Shown: piece after piece, positions 1 through 7,310 of the stretch
Numbering within the stretch: the stretch's first letter is position 1
Layout: the number at the start of each line of letters is the position of its first letter
Origin: Lachnospiraceae bacterium
GTDB taxonomy: Bacteria; Bacillota; Clostridia; Lachnospirales; Lachnospiraceae
Direction of reading: 5' to 3'
Length of the DNA: 34,412 nt
Assembly (NCBI GenBank): GCA_030526405.1
Contig: JAUNCZ010000033.1
Span: 1-34,412, forward strand
Made by a program: the position numbers and the translations under genes
Notes under the pieces: model-generated
What the model saw: only the letters and a program-made list of their open reading frames with translations
Told to the model about the DNA's origin: nothing
The model's database searches: none

Positions 1-45
1 AGTGGTTTCACGTACCTATCGCTAGCCGTCGCGCCAGCGACTTGG

Positions 46-55
46 TACAATTGTA
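46..55. promoter_or_regulatory. TACAATTGTA palindrome, possible BlaI/CopY-type operator
   Basis: This is a perfect 10-bp palindrome about 165 bp upstream of the ABC exporter operon. TACA-N2-TGTA is the core recognised by CopY/BlaI/MecI-type winged-helix repressors, and the right half continues as TGTAGTA, as in extended sites. No regulator gene is visible here, and no convincing -35/-10 pair could be assigned around it. The assignment is inference from motif shape. Confidence 0.3.
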
Positions 56-90
56 GTATTACGAAAAGTAAATTACAGTGTTTTCTGAAG

Positions 91-175
91 GAACATGAGG
101 GAACAAAGGTGGTTCATGAGCAAGTAGCGAAGCGGATTGCGAATGTCCGCTTTACTGAACATGAGGAAACAAAGG
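91..175. repeat. Near-identical 19-bp direct repeats flanking hairpin repeat A
   Basis: Positions 91-109 and 157-175 match at 18 of 19 bases and sit directly on either side of the copy of repeat A at 110-156. The arrangement resembles a target duplication around an inserted element, or a tandem duplication that took in the element. Confidence 0.7.
110..156 (-). repeat. Dispersed hairpin repeat A, copy 1
   Basis: This 47-bp segment is the exact reverse complement of 31719-31765, and 36 bp of it recur at 24001-24036. The core is a perfect 7-bp inverted repeat, AAGCGGA/TCCGCTT, with a 9-nt loop. AGTA/TACT pairing extends the stem past a 3-nt bulge. It lies in the leader of the ABC exporter operon. 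Confidence 0.85.
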
Positions 176-217
176 GAGTATGTTTGAAAGCTGCCCCTGA
201 TGTGGAAAGGAGAAGAA

Positions 218-922
218 ATGTCATCCTATGTAGAATTAAAGAATGTGACGAAGGTATATCGTATGGGTGAGGTGGAGATCCACGCCTGTGACGGCATAGA
301 TTTTCAGATTGAAAAGGGAGAATTTGCCATTATTGTGGGCCCCTCCGGTGCAGGAAAGACCACAGTGCTGAACATTCTGGGAGGAATGGATACTGCTACA
401 GCAGGTGAAGTGCTGGTGGATGGTGTAAATATTGCGGGATTTAACAGCAGAAAGCTGGTGAAGTACAGAAGGGACGACATCGGCTTTGTATTTCAGTTTT
501 ACAATCTGATGCAGAATCTGACGGCGCTGGAGAATGTGGAGCTGGCCATGCAGATCTGTAAGGATCCTCTGGATCCCGGAAAGGTTCTGGAGGAGGTGGG
601 CCTGGGAGACAGGAAGGGGAATTTTCCTGCCCAGCTCTCCGGTGGTGAGCAGCAGAGGGTGGCCATTGCAAGGGCCCTTGCCAAGAATCCAAAGCTGCTG
701 CTCTGCGATGAGCCCACAGGAGCTCTGGATTATGTAACGGGAAAGGCCATATTGAAGCTTCTGCAGGATACCTGCCGGGAGAAGGGTATGACGGTGATCG
801 TAATTACCCACAATACTGCCCTGACGCCCATGGCAGACAGGGTGATCCACATCCGAAACGGGAAGGTCAGCAAAATGGAATGCAATGAAACCCCTGTTCC
901 GGTGGAGGCGATTGAGTGGTAA
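218..922 (+). CDS. ABC transporter ATP-binding protein (MacB/LolD type)
   Basis: This 234-residue ATPase should power the FtsX-type permease encoded 91 bp downstream. It would act at the inner face of the membrane as a mechanotransmission-type exporter or envelope remodelling system. Visible motifs are Walker [10 protein letters not shown] (41-49), Q-loop Gln 93, signature LSGGEQQR (140-147), Walker B LLLCDEP (160-166) and the switch histidine in ITHN (His 198). Length and motif order fit the MacB/LolD/FtsE group. The ATG at 218 is preferred to the in-frame ATG at 200 because GGAAAGGAG (204-212) sits 5 nt upstream of it. The substrate cannot be read from the sequence; peptide or antibiotic export and cell-wall control are both known for the family. 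Confidence 0.95.
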   Translation: MSSYVELKNVTKVYRMGEVEIHACDGIDFQIEKGEFAIIVGPSGAGKTTVLNILGGMDTATAGEVLVDGVNIAGFNSRKLVKYRRDDIGFVFQFYNLMQNLTALENVELAMQICKDPLDPGKVLEEVGLGDRKGNFPAQLSGGEQQRVAIARALAKNPKLLLCDEPTGALDYVTGKAILKLLQDTCREKGMTVIVITHNTALTPMADRVIHIRNGKVSKMECNETPVPVEAIEW

Positions 923-1013
923 GGATATCTTGTGAAGCAACGGAAGAAATGTTTATGATCCACCACCTGAAGGTGGAGAAATTCTGTTTTCACAAAATGA
1001 AAGGATCGTATTT

Positions 1014-4000
1014 ATGAAACAGGTACTTGGCAAGGATTTTCTTCGGGAAATCCTGAAAAATAAGGGACGATTTCTGTCCATCTTATTTATCGTAATGCTG
1101 GGGGCAGCATTTTTTTCAGGAATCCGTTCCGCAGGCGGAGATATGAAGAATACGGCAGACCGGTATTACGATGATACAGATCTGATGGATATCCGTGTGC
1201 TGTCCACCATGGGAATGACGGAGGAGGACCTGCAGGATCTGGCTTCTCTGGATGAGGTGGAGCTGGTGCAGGGGGGCTATTCCATGGATGTGCTGATCCA
1301 GTCGGACAGCGGCGAAACTGCGGTGAAGGTGATCGGTGATCAGATGGAGGTGAATCTGCTGATGCTGGAGGAGGGGCGACTGATCCAGCAGGCAGGAGAG
1401 TGTGTGGCGGATGCCCGGTTTATGAAAAATCATGGCTATTCCATCGGTGATACCATCGTTCTTCGGTCCGGTACGGAGGAACCTCTTGGGGATTCCATGA
1501 AACGGGATACCTTTACCATCGTGGGCTCCGGTTATCTGCCCTACTATATGGACCTCACCAGAGGGGTGGGCTCCATTGGGGATGGCAGTCTGGCAGGATT
1601 TCTGGTGGTAACACCCCAGGTGTTTGATCTGGAGGTGTATACAGAGGCCTATGTGCGGCTTCAGGGAGCGAAGGAGCTGAACTGTTATAGTGAAGAATAT
1701 GAGAAGCTGGCAGAGGCGGCTGTGGATAAAATGGAAGAAATCTCCGATTCCTGTGAACAGAGGAGGTATGATTTTGTTCGACAGGAGGCCCAGGAGAAGA
1801 TCAACGAGGGAAAACAGGAGATCGCTGATGCGAAGCAGGAGCTGTCCGATGCCAAAAAAGAGCTGGCGGATGGAGAGCAGAAGCTGAAGGATGGTAAAAA
1901 GGAGCTGGATGATGCCAAAGAAGAGCTGGATGCCGGAAAGCAGGAGTTGGCGGATGCCAAAAAAGAGCTGGATGACGGGGAACAGCAGCTGGCCAGTGCC
2001 AGAGCAGAGGTGGATGCAGGAGAGCAGCAGCTGACCAGTTCCAGGGCGGAAATTGATGCGGGAGAACAGCAGCTCAGCAGCGCAAAAGCAGAGCTGGATG
2101 AGGGGAAATCCCAGTTGCAGGCTTCCAGGGCAGTGCTGGATGCATCGGAACAGCAGCTTTCTGAGGGAAGAGCGGAGCTGGATGCGGGAAAGCAGCAGCT
2201 GGATGCGGCAGAGGCGGAGCTGAAGGCCGGAGAAGAGAAGGCGGCAGCGGGAAGGCTGGAGCTGGATGAGGGAAAAACTCAGCTGGATGCAGCGAAACTG
2301 CAGCTGGATGCAGCAGAGACAGAGCTGACAGCGGCGGCGGCAGAACTGGAAGCCGGCCGGCAGCAGATTGAAGAAAACAGAGCACTTCTGGAGTCCGGTA
2401 AGGCAGAGATTGCAGCTGCAGAAGAGCAGATTACCCAGAAGGAGCAGGAGCTTGCCCTTGCCTGGAAGCTGTACGATGCAGGGGTTCTTGCGTTGGAGCA
2501 GATGAAACAGTATCTCCCTGCGGACAGTGCCCTGCTGCAGCAGATGGAGCAGCAGCTGGCCAATACCTGTCAGCAGCTCTCTGATGGTCAGGCACAGCTG
2601 GATGCAGGAAAGGCCCAGCTGGAAAGCGAAAAGGCAAAACTCTCTGAGGGAGAGCAGCAGCTGGCGGCAGGAGAAGCAGAGCTGGCGGAAGGCCGGGCAA
2701 AATATGAAGCAGGACTGGCTGAGTATCAGGCAGGACTGGAGCAATATAATTCCTCTCTCGCAGCCTGGGAACAGGGAGAAGCGGAATGGCAGGCAGGAAT
2801 GAAGGAGCTGGAAGCAGGCCGGGAAAAGGTGGAGGCTGCCAGAGAAGAGTACCTGAAGGGGGAAGAAAAGTGGCAGCAGGGAAATAAAGCCTTTGAAGAG
2901 GGCAAACGCCAGTATCTGGAGGGGGAAGCCGCCTGGGAGGTCGGAAAACAGCAGTATGATCAGGGAGTGGAATCCCTGCAGGCCGGAAAGCAGCAGTATC
3001 AGGAGGGGCTGGCCGCATGGCAGGCGGGCAAACAGCAGTACGATCAGGGAGTGGAATCCCTGCAGGCCGGAAAGCAGCAGTACCAGGAGGGGCTGGCTGC
3101 ATGGCAGGCGGGCAAACAGCAGTATGAAGAGGGGCTCTCCACCTGGGAAAGTGGCAAACAGCAATACGAAGAGGGGCTTTCCTCCTGGAAGGATGGAAAA
3201 AAACAGTATGAGGATGGCCTGGCAAGCTATGAGAAAAATCTGAAAAAATGGCAGGAGGGACAGCAGGAATATCTGGAGGCAGAGGCGGAGGCCCTTCCTG
3301 AGATTGCCAAAGCAGAGCAGGAACTCTCTGATGCAGAGGAAAAACTGGCTGATCTGGAAAAACCGAAGTGGTATGTGCTGGACAGGGATAAGATCCAGTC
3401 TTGTGTCTCCTTTGGAATGGATGCAGACCGTATGGACAGTCTGGGCAATGTGTTCCCGGTGCTGTTTTTCCTGGTGGCGGCTCTGGTGAGCCTCACAGCC
3501 ATGACCAGAATGGTGGAGGAGCAGAGGCTGCAGATCGGAACCATGAAGGCCCTGGGCTATGGCAGCGGTGCCATTGTGGGTAAATATCTGGGTTATGCTC
3601 TTCTTGCCACTGTAACCGGTGCTGTAATCGGTGTGATCATTGGAGAAAAGGCCCTGCCCTGGGTGATCATGTCCTCCTACGGCATTATGTATACCGGTCT
3701 GCCCTATCTGGATACCCCCATCAACTGGGTGCAGGGATCTCTGGCAGTGCTTCTGTCCGTGCTCTGCACAGGGGGAGCCACACTGGCAGCCTGTGGCCGG
3801 CAGCTGCTGGACAGCCCGGCGAAGCTGATGCGGCCGGAAGCCCCCGTGGGAGGCAGCAGGATCCTGCTGGAGCGAGTGGGATTTCTGTGGATACGATTCA
3901 GCTTCACAACAAAGTCTACACTGAGGAATCTGTTTCGATACAAAAAGCGCTTCATCATGACCATCATCGGTATCGGTGGCTGCATGGCCCTGATGCTGGT

Positions 4001-5045
4001 GGGCTTTGGCCTTCGTGATTCCATTACAGTGGTGGCAAGAAACCAGTACAGGGAAATCTTTATGCAGGATGCCACCGTATCCATAGAAAACGATGCTCAC
4101 AGGACGGAGAGAGAGGAACTGTTGCAGACTGTCTCAGAGTATCCTGGAATCACAGATTTCATGGAAATCTCCCAGAATTCTGTTACACTCCAGGCAGGAG
4201 ATACAGACAGGACGGCATTTCTGTATGTGCCGGAGCAGGTGGAGCGTGCAGGGGAGTATGTTTGCTTCAGAGACAGAGTTACCGGGGAGGAATACTCCTA
4301 TCCGAAAGCGGGAGCAGCCCTTTCTGAAAAAACAGCCTCCATGTTAAAGGTGCAGGTGGGAGATACCATCACTATCCAGAAAGGGGAGGGAGAACCCTTC
4401 CATGAGGTTTCTGTGGAGCGTATCGTGGAAAACTATGTGCAGCATTACTGCTTTATCTCACCGGAGGTGTACGAAAAGGTCTTTGGAGAGACGGTGGAGT
4501 ACAATCAGCTCTGCCTCCAGTATGAGGATTTTACAGAAGAGGATGAGGAAAAGCTGGGAATTACACTGCTGAAGCTGAAGGGCTGCAGCGGCTTTTCCAC
4601 CACAAGAACACTGGATCAGCAGATCCAGGATATGCTGCAGACTCTGGACAGCGTCATCTGGGTGCTGATCGGTGCCGCTGCCCTGCTGGCATTTGTGGTA
4701 CTGTACAATCTGAACAGCATCAACATGACGGAGCGAAAACGAGAACTGGCTACTTTGAAGGTTCTGGGCTTCTATGATCCGGAGGTGGCCATGTATGTGT
4801 ACAGAGAAAATATCCTGCTGACTCTGCTGGGGATTGTGGCAGGCTGTTTTCTGGGAAAAATGCTCCATCTCTTTACCATCCTCACCGTGGAGGTGGATCT
4901 GATGATGTTTGGACGTACCATCGTCTGGAGCAGCTATGTGATCTGTGGAATCCTGACACTGGTGTTCTCTCTGGTGGTGAATCTCATCATGTATTCACAC
5001 TTTAAGAAAATTGATATGATCGAGTCTCTGAAATCGGTGGAGTAA
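1014..5045 (+). CDS. FtsX-family ABC permease with giant coiled-coil insert
   Basis: This 1343-residue permease partners the preceding ATPase. An N-terminal membrane segment (about 19-39) is followed by an extracellular MacB-like region. A ~520-residue insert (about 259-778) consists of heptads of the type ELDAGKQ or QLSSAKA, with Leu/Tyr at one position and Gly/Ala at another. It is interrupted near residues 480-519, where YLPADS (from Tyr 500) may form a turn. After it come an FtsX domain (about 805-930), a second membrane segment (KRFIMTIIGIGG...), a further extracellular domain and a C-terminal FtsX domain ending in a short basic tail. FtsX permeases of this double type are commonly 700-900 residues, so the insert accounts for the excess. 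AAGGA at 1001-1005 supports the ATG. The insert could be a stalk crossing the peptidoglycan or an extracellular scaffold; that role is inference. Confidence 0.92.
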   Translation: MKQVLGKDFLREILKNKGRFLSILFIVMLGAAFFSGIRSAGGDMKNTADRYYDDTDLMDIRVLSTMGMTEEDLQDLASLDEVELVQGGYSMDVLIQSDSGETAVKVIGDQMEVNLLMLEEGRLIQQAGECVADARFMKNHGYSIGDTIVLRSGTEEPLGDSMKRDTFTIVGSGYLPYYMDLTRGVGSIGDGSLAGFLVVTPQVFDLEVYTEAYVRLQGAKELNCYSEEYEKLAEAAVDKMEEISDSCEQRRYDFVRQEAQEKINEGKQEIADAKQELSDAKKELADGEQKLKDGKKELDDAKEELDAGKQELADAKKELDDGEQQLASARAEVDAGEQQLTSSRAEIDAGEQQLSSAKAELDEGKSQLQASRAVLDASEQQLSEGRAELDAGKQQLDAAEAELKAGEEKAAAGRLELDEGKTQLDAAKLQLDAAETELTAAAAELEAGRQQIEENRALLESGKAEIAAAEEQITQKEQELALAWKLYDAGVLALEQMKQYLPADSALLQQMEQQLANTCQQLSDGQAQLDAGKAQLESEKAKLSEGEQQLAAGEAELAEGRAKYEAGLAEYQAGLEQYNSSLAAWEQGEAEWQAGMKELEAGREKVEAAREEYLKGEEKWQQGNKAFEEGKRQYLEGEAAWEVGKQQYDQGVESLQAGKQQYQEGLAAWQAGKQQYDQGVESLQAGKQQYQEGLAAWQAGKQQYEEGLSTWESGKQQYEEGLSSWKDGKKQYEDGLASYEKNLKKWQEGQQEYLEAEAEALPEIAKAEQELSDAEEKLADLEKPKWYVLDRDKIQSCVSFGMDADRMDSLGNVFPVLFFLVAALVSLTAMTRMVEEQRLQIGTMKALGYGSGAIVGKYLGYALLATVTGAVIGVIIGEKALPWVIMSSYGIMYTGLPYLDTPINWVQGSLAVLLSVLCTGGATLAACGRQLLDSPAKLMRPEAPVGGSRILLERVGFLWIRFSFTTKSTLRNLFRYKKRFIMTIIGIGGCMALMLVGFGLRDSITVVARNQYREIFMQDATVSIENDAHRTEREELLQTVSEYPGITDFMEISQNSVTLQAGDTDRTAFLYVPEQVERAGEYVCFRDRVTGEEYSYPKAGAALSEKTASMLKVQVGDTITIQKGEGEPFHEVSVERIVENYVQHYCFISPEVYEKVFGETVEYNQLCLQYEDFTEEDEEKLGITLLKLKGCSGFSTTRTLDQQIQDMLQTLDSVIWVLIGAAALLAFVVLYNLNSINMTERKRELATLKVLGFYDPEVAMYVYRENILLTLLGIVAGCFLGKMLHLFTILTVEVDLMMFGRTIVWSSYVICGILTLVFSLVVNLIMYSHFKKIDMIESLKSVE
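2946..3113 (+). repeat. 84-bp tandem duplication inside the permease gene
   Basis: Two adjacent 84-bp units (2946-3029 and 3030-3113) differ at three positions, all synonymous. Each encodes 28 residues, that is four heptads containing YDQGVESLQAGK and YQEGLAAWQAGK. A third, diverged unit follows from 3114. This indicates recent in-frame growth of the coiled coil. Confidence 0.9.
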
Positions 5046-5069
5046 ACCGCTTTCCTTTATACTTTTTTC

Positions 5070-5098
5070 TTGCCAGCTGTTTTACCCTGTGATACATT
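5070..5098 (+). promoter_or_regulatory. Predicted sigma-A promoter for the threonine aldolase operon
   Basis: TTGCCA (5070-5075) and TACATT (5093-5098) are separated by 17 bp, in the 102-bp gap between the permease and the aldolase. The elements match consensus moderately and the spacing is ideal. Confidence 0.5.
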
Positions 5099-5147
5099 TA
5101 TTTCTAACGCTGTATGATAGTTTCTTACGCAGGAAAGGAAAAGACAG

Positions 5148-6173
5148 ATGATTTCATTTGAAAGTGATTATATATGCGGTGCCCATCCAGGGGTGCTGGA
5201 ACGATTAGTGGAGACAAATATGGTGCCTGTTTCCGGCTATGGCTGTGATCCCTTCTGTCACAGTGCAGAGGAGAAGATCCGGGCTGCCTGTCAGTGTCCG
5301 GAGGCTCAGGTACGGTTTATCACCGGCGGAACCCAGACCAATCAGCTGGTGATCAGCACCATTCTTACCAATTATCAGGGAGTGGTGGCAGCCAGAACAG
5401 GACATGTCAGCACCCACGAGGGTGGTGCCATCGAGTATACAGGTCACAAGGTGCTGGAAATTGAGGGAAAAGATGGAAAAATTGCCCCGGACACACTGCG
5501 AGGCTTCCTGCAGACCTTCTGGAATGACGGAAATCATGAGCATATGGTGGAGCCGGGAATGGTATATATCTCCTTCCCCACGGAATACGGTACACTGTAT
5601 ACAAAGAAGGAGCTGACAGAGTTGTATGCAATCTGCCGGGAATATGAGATTCCTCTGTTCATTGACGGTGCCCGTCTGGGCTATGGTCTTGCCAGCAGCA
5701 GCTGTGATCTGACCCTTCCGGAGCTGGCACAGCTCTGCGATGTGTTCTATATCGGAGGAACCAAAGTGGGAGCCCTCTGCGGCGAGGCAGTTGTCTTTAC
5801 CCACAACAACGTTCCCAAGGGCTGGGTGACACAGCAGAAGCAGCATGGCGCCCTTCTGGCCAAGGGACGCCTGATCGGGGTGCAGTTTGATGCGTTGTTT
5901 ACAGAGGGACTGTATCTGGAGATCAGCCGTCATGCCATCAGAATGGCAGAGCAGCTGAAGCAGCTGTTTCTGGACAAGGGATATCCTCTGTTTCTGGATT
6001 CCCCCACAAACCAGCAGTTCGTGATTCTGGAAAATACTGCCATGGAGGAACTGAAAAAGCAGGTGGCCTTCAGTTTCTGGGAGGCCTATGATGAGACTCA
6101 TACAGTAGTGCGCTTTGCCACCAGCTGGTCCACAAAAGAGGAAGAAATCCAGCTGCTTGCAGACCTGCTGTAA
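5148..6173 (+). CDS. Low-specificity L-threonine aldolase (PLP-dependent)
   Basis: This 341-residue fold-type I PLP enzyme should cleave L-threonine or L-allo-threonine to glycine and acetaldehyde in the cytoplasm. The region around HEGGAIEYTGHK matches the cofactor-binding part of the threonine aldolase/beta-eliminating lyase family. DGARLGYGL (Asp contacts the pyridine nitrogen) is followed by YIGGTKVGA, whose Lys 206 should form the Schiff base. GGTQTNQLV near residue 60 is the phosphate-site loop. Length is normal. The ATG follows AGGAAAGGAA, and a promoter-like pair lies just upstream. The next gene starts 20 bp after the stop, so the two probably share a transcript, though no functional link to the metal exporter is evident. 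Confidence 0.9.
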   Translation: MISFESDYICGAHPGVLERLVETNMVPVSGYGCDPFCHSAEEKIRAACQCPEAQVRFITGGTQTNQLVISTILTNYQGVVAARTGHVSTHEGGAIEYTGHKVLEIEGKDGKIAPDTLRGFLQTFWNDGNHEHMVEPGMVYISFPTEYGTLYTKKELTELYAICREYEIPLFIDGARLGYGLASSSCDLTLPELAQLCDVFYIGGTKVGALCGEAVVFTHNNVPKGWVTQQKQHGALLAKGRLIGVQFDALFTEGLYLEISRHAIRMAEQLKQLFLDKGYPLFLDSPTNQQFVILENTAMEELKKQVAFSFWEAYDETHTVVRFATSWSTKEEEIQLLADLL

Positions 6174-6193
6174 CAGGGAAAGAGAGGACAGAT

Positions 6194-7051
6194 ATGATTG
6201 ATATGATGGATATTATTGCAGATGCGCTGAAGGATTCTGTAAATCTTCTCCCCTTCCTGTTTCTGACCTACCTGTTTATGGAATATGTGGAATCCCGCGC
6301 TATGACCGGTGTCACAAAAACCGTGGCCAGAGTGGGAGCCTGGGGGCCTCTGTTCGGAGGTGTTACAGGAATTGTTCCCCAGTGTGGCTTTTCCGCCGCT
6401 GCAGCAGGTCTGTTTTCAGGAGGAGTGATCTCTCTGGGCACATTGCTGGCTGTTTTTCTTGCCACATCAGATGAGATGCTGCCCCTGTTTATCTCCCATG
6501 GCCTGGAGATGGGCACCATGGTGAAGATCATCGGGGTGAAGATCGGAATTGCCATTGTATCCGGCTTTATTGTGGATGCTCTGGTAATGGCACTGAAGAA
6601 AAAGAGAACAAAGACCATTCATGATTTCTGTGAAAGTGAGGATTGTGAGGAGGAGGACGGAATCTTCCTGGCAGCGGCCAAGCACACAGTTAAGATCTGG
6701 CTGTTTATCCTGGTTGTGAATCTGGCTCTGAATTTCCTGCTGGAGACCACCGGCTTTGAGGCTATGATGCAGACTATCAGCGTGAACCACTGGCTCAGTG
6801 TTCCTGTGATCTGTCTGGTGGGACTGATTCCAAACTGTGCCGCCTCAGTGGTGATCACAGAGCTGTATCTGAACCAGCTGATCACAGGTGGTGCCATGAT
6901 GGCAGGCCTGCTGGTGAGCTGCGGCGTGGGACTGCTGGTGCTGTTCCGAGCAGATCACAATATGAAGGAGAGTATCAAGATCACCGGTATCATGTACGGC
7001 CTGGGAGTATTCTGGGGCCTGCTGATCGAGATTCTTGGAATTGTATTTTAA
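6194..7051 (+). CDS. Putative 10-TM heavy-metal exporter (ArsP_2/PF11449-like)
   Basis: This 285-residue integral membrane protein has several hydrophobic segments in two halves, separated by a charged cytoplasmic loop (KKKRTKTIHDFCESEDCEEEDG, residues about 136-157, shown here in parts: KKKRTK and SEDCEEEDG). Each half carries a similar helix-breaking motif: GIVPQCGFSAA near residue 60 and GLIPNCAASVV near 213. This suggests an internal duplication with a Cys in each half that could bind metal or metalloid. The pattern resembles the family described as putative 10-TM heavy-metal or manganese exporters. The substrate is not determinable. The gene is second in an apparent operon with the aldolase and is closed by a strong terminator. 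Confidence 0.75.
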   Translation: MIDMMDIIADALKDSVNLLPFLFLTYLFMEYVESRAMTGVTKTVARVGAWGPLFGGVTGIVPQCGFSAAAAGLFSGGVISLGTLLAVFLATSDEMLPLFISHGLEMGTMVKIIGVKIGIAIVSGFIVDALVMALKKKRTKTIHDFCESEDCEEEDGIFLAAAKHTVKIWLFILVVNLALNFLLETTGFEAMMQTISVNHWLSVPVICLVGLIPNCAASVVITELYLNQLITGGAMMAGLLVSCGVGLLVLFRADHNMKESIKITGIMYGLGVFWGLLIEILGIVF

Positions 7052-7076
7052 TCATTATTCAGAATGATAAAAGTGA

Positions 7077-7131
7077 AACCCGGAAACAGAGAATATGTTT
7101 TATTACACGATTCTCTGTTTCCGGGTTTTTT
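7077..7131 (+). terminator. Strong intrinsic terminator after the metal exporter
   Basis: An 18-bp perfect stem (7077-7094 with 7110-7127, AACCCGGAAACAGAGAAT and its complement) encloses a 15-nt loop and is followed by a run of T. It closes the aldolase-exporter unit. Confidence 0.95.
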
Positions 7132-7180
7132 ATGTGATTCACAAGATTTGTTTGTATAATTACGGAAATCATCATTTTTG

Positions 7181-7210
7181 TTGCACAATAAAGAGATGCT
7201 ATGATAAAAT
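7181..7210 (+). promoter_or_regulatory. Predicted promoter for the AGCS symporter
   Basis: TTGCAC (7181-7186) and TAAAAT (7205-7210) are 18 bp apart, downstream of the terminator and about 100 bp before the proposed start. An alternative -10, TATGAT at 7200, would have too short a spacer. Confidence 0.4.
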
Positions 7211-7231
7211 TGATATATATGTTGCGCTATT

Positions 7232-7256
7232 CAGAGAACTGGAGCGGCAGTCTCTG
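7232..7256 (+). promoter_or_regulatory. Leader hairpin upstream of the symporter
   Basis: CAGAGA (7232-7237) pairs with TCTCTG (7251-7256), and CTG/CAG pair inside around a GAGCGG loop with one bulged A. The hairpin lies in the predicted 5' leader. It does not match the glycine riboswitch core known from other AGCS genes. Its role is unknown. Confidence 0.4.
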
Positions 7257-7310
7257 GGCATGCATACAAGTAACTGTAGTTTGGTGATTTCATGGGTAAA
7301 GGAGGAAAGA

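Noticed and set aside
1116-4100. 994-codon open frame on the minus strand, opposite the ABC permease
   Set aside because: It is the shadow of the repetitive, stop-poor coiled-coil sequence; its translation is Leu/Cys/Phe-rich without domains, and the plus strand is clearly coding.
7095-7310. Upstream extension of the AGCS symporter from ATG 7095
   Set aside because: The ATG is in the loop of a strong terminator, and the extra residues are Cys/His-rich and unlike an AGCS N-terminus.
7132-7310. Glycine riboswitch before the AGCS symporter
   Set aside because: The conserved glycine aptamer core is not found; only a simple hairpin is seen.
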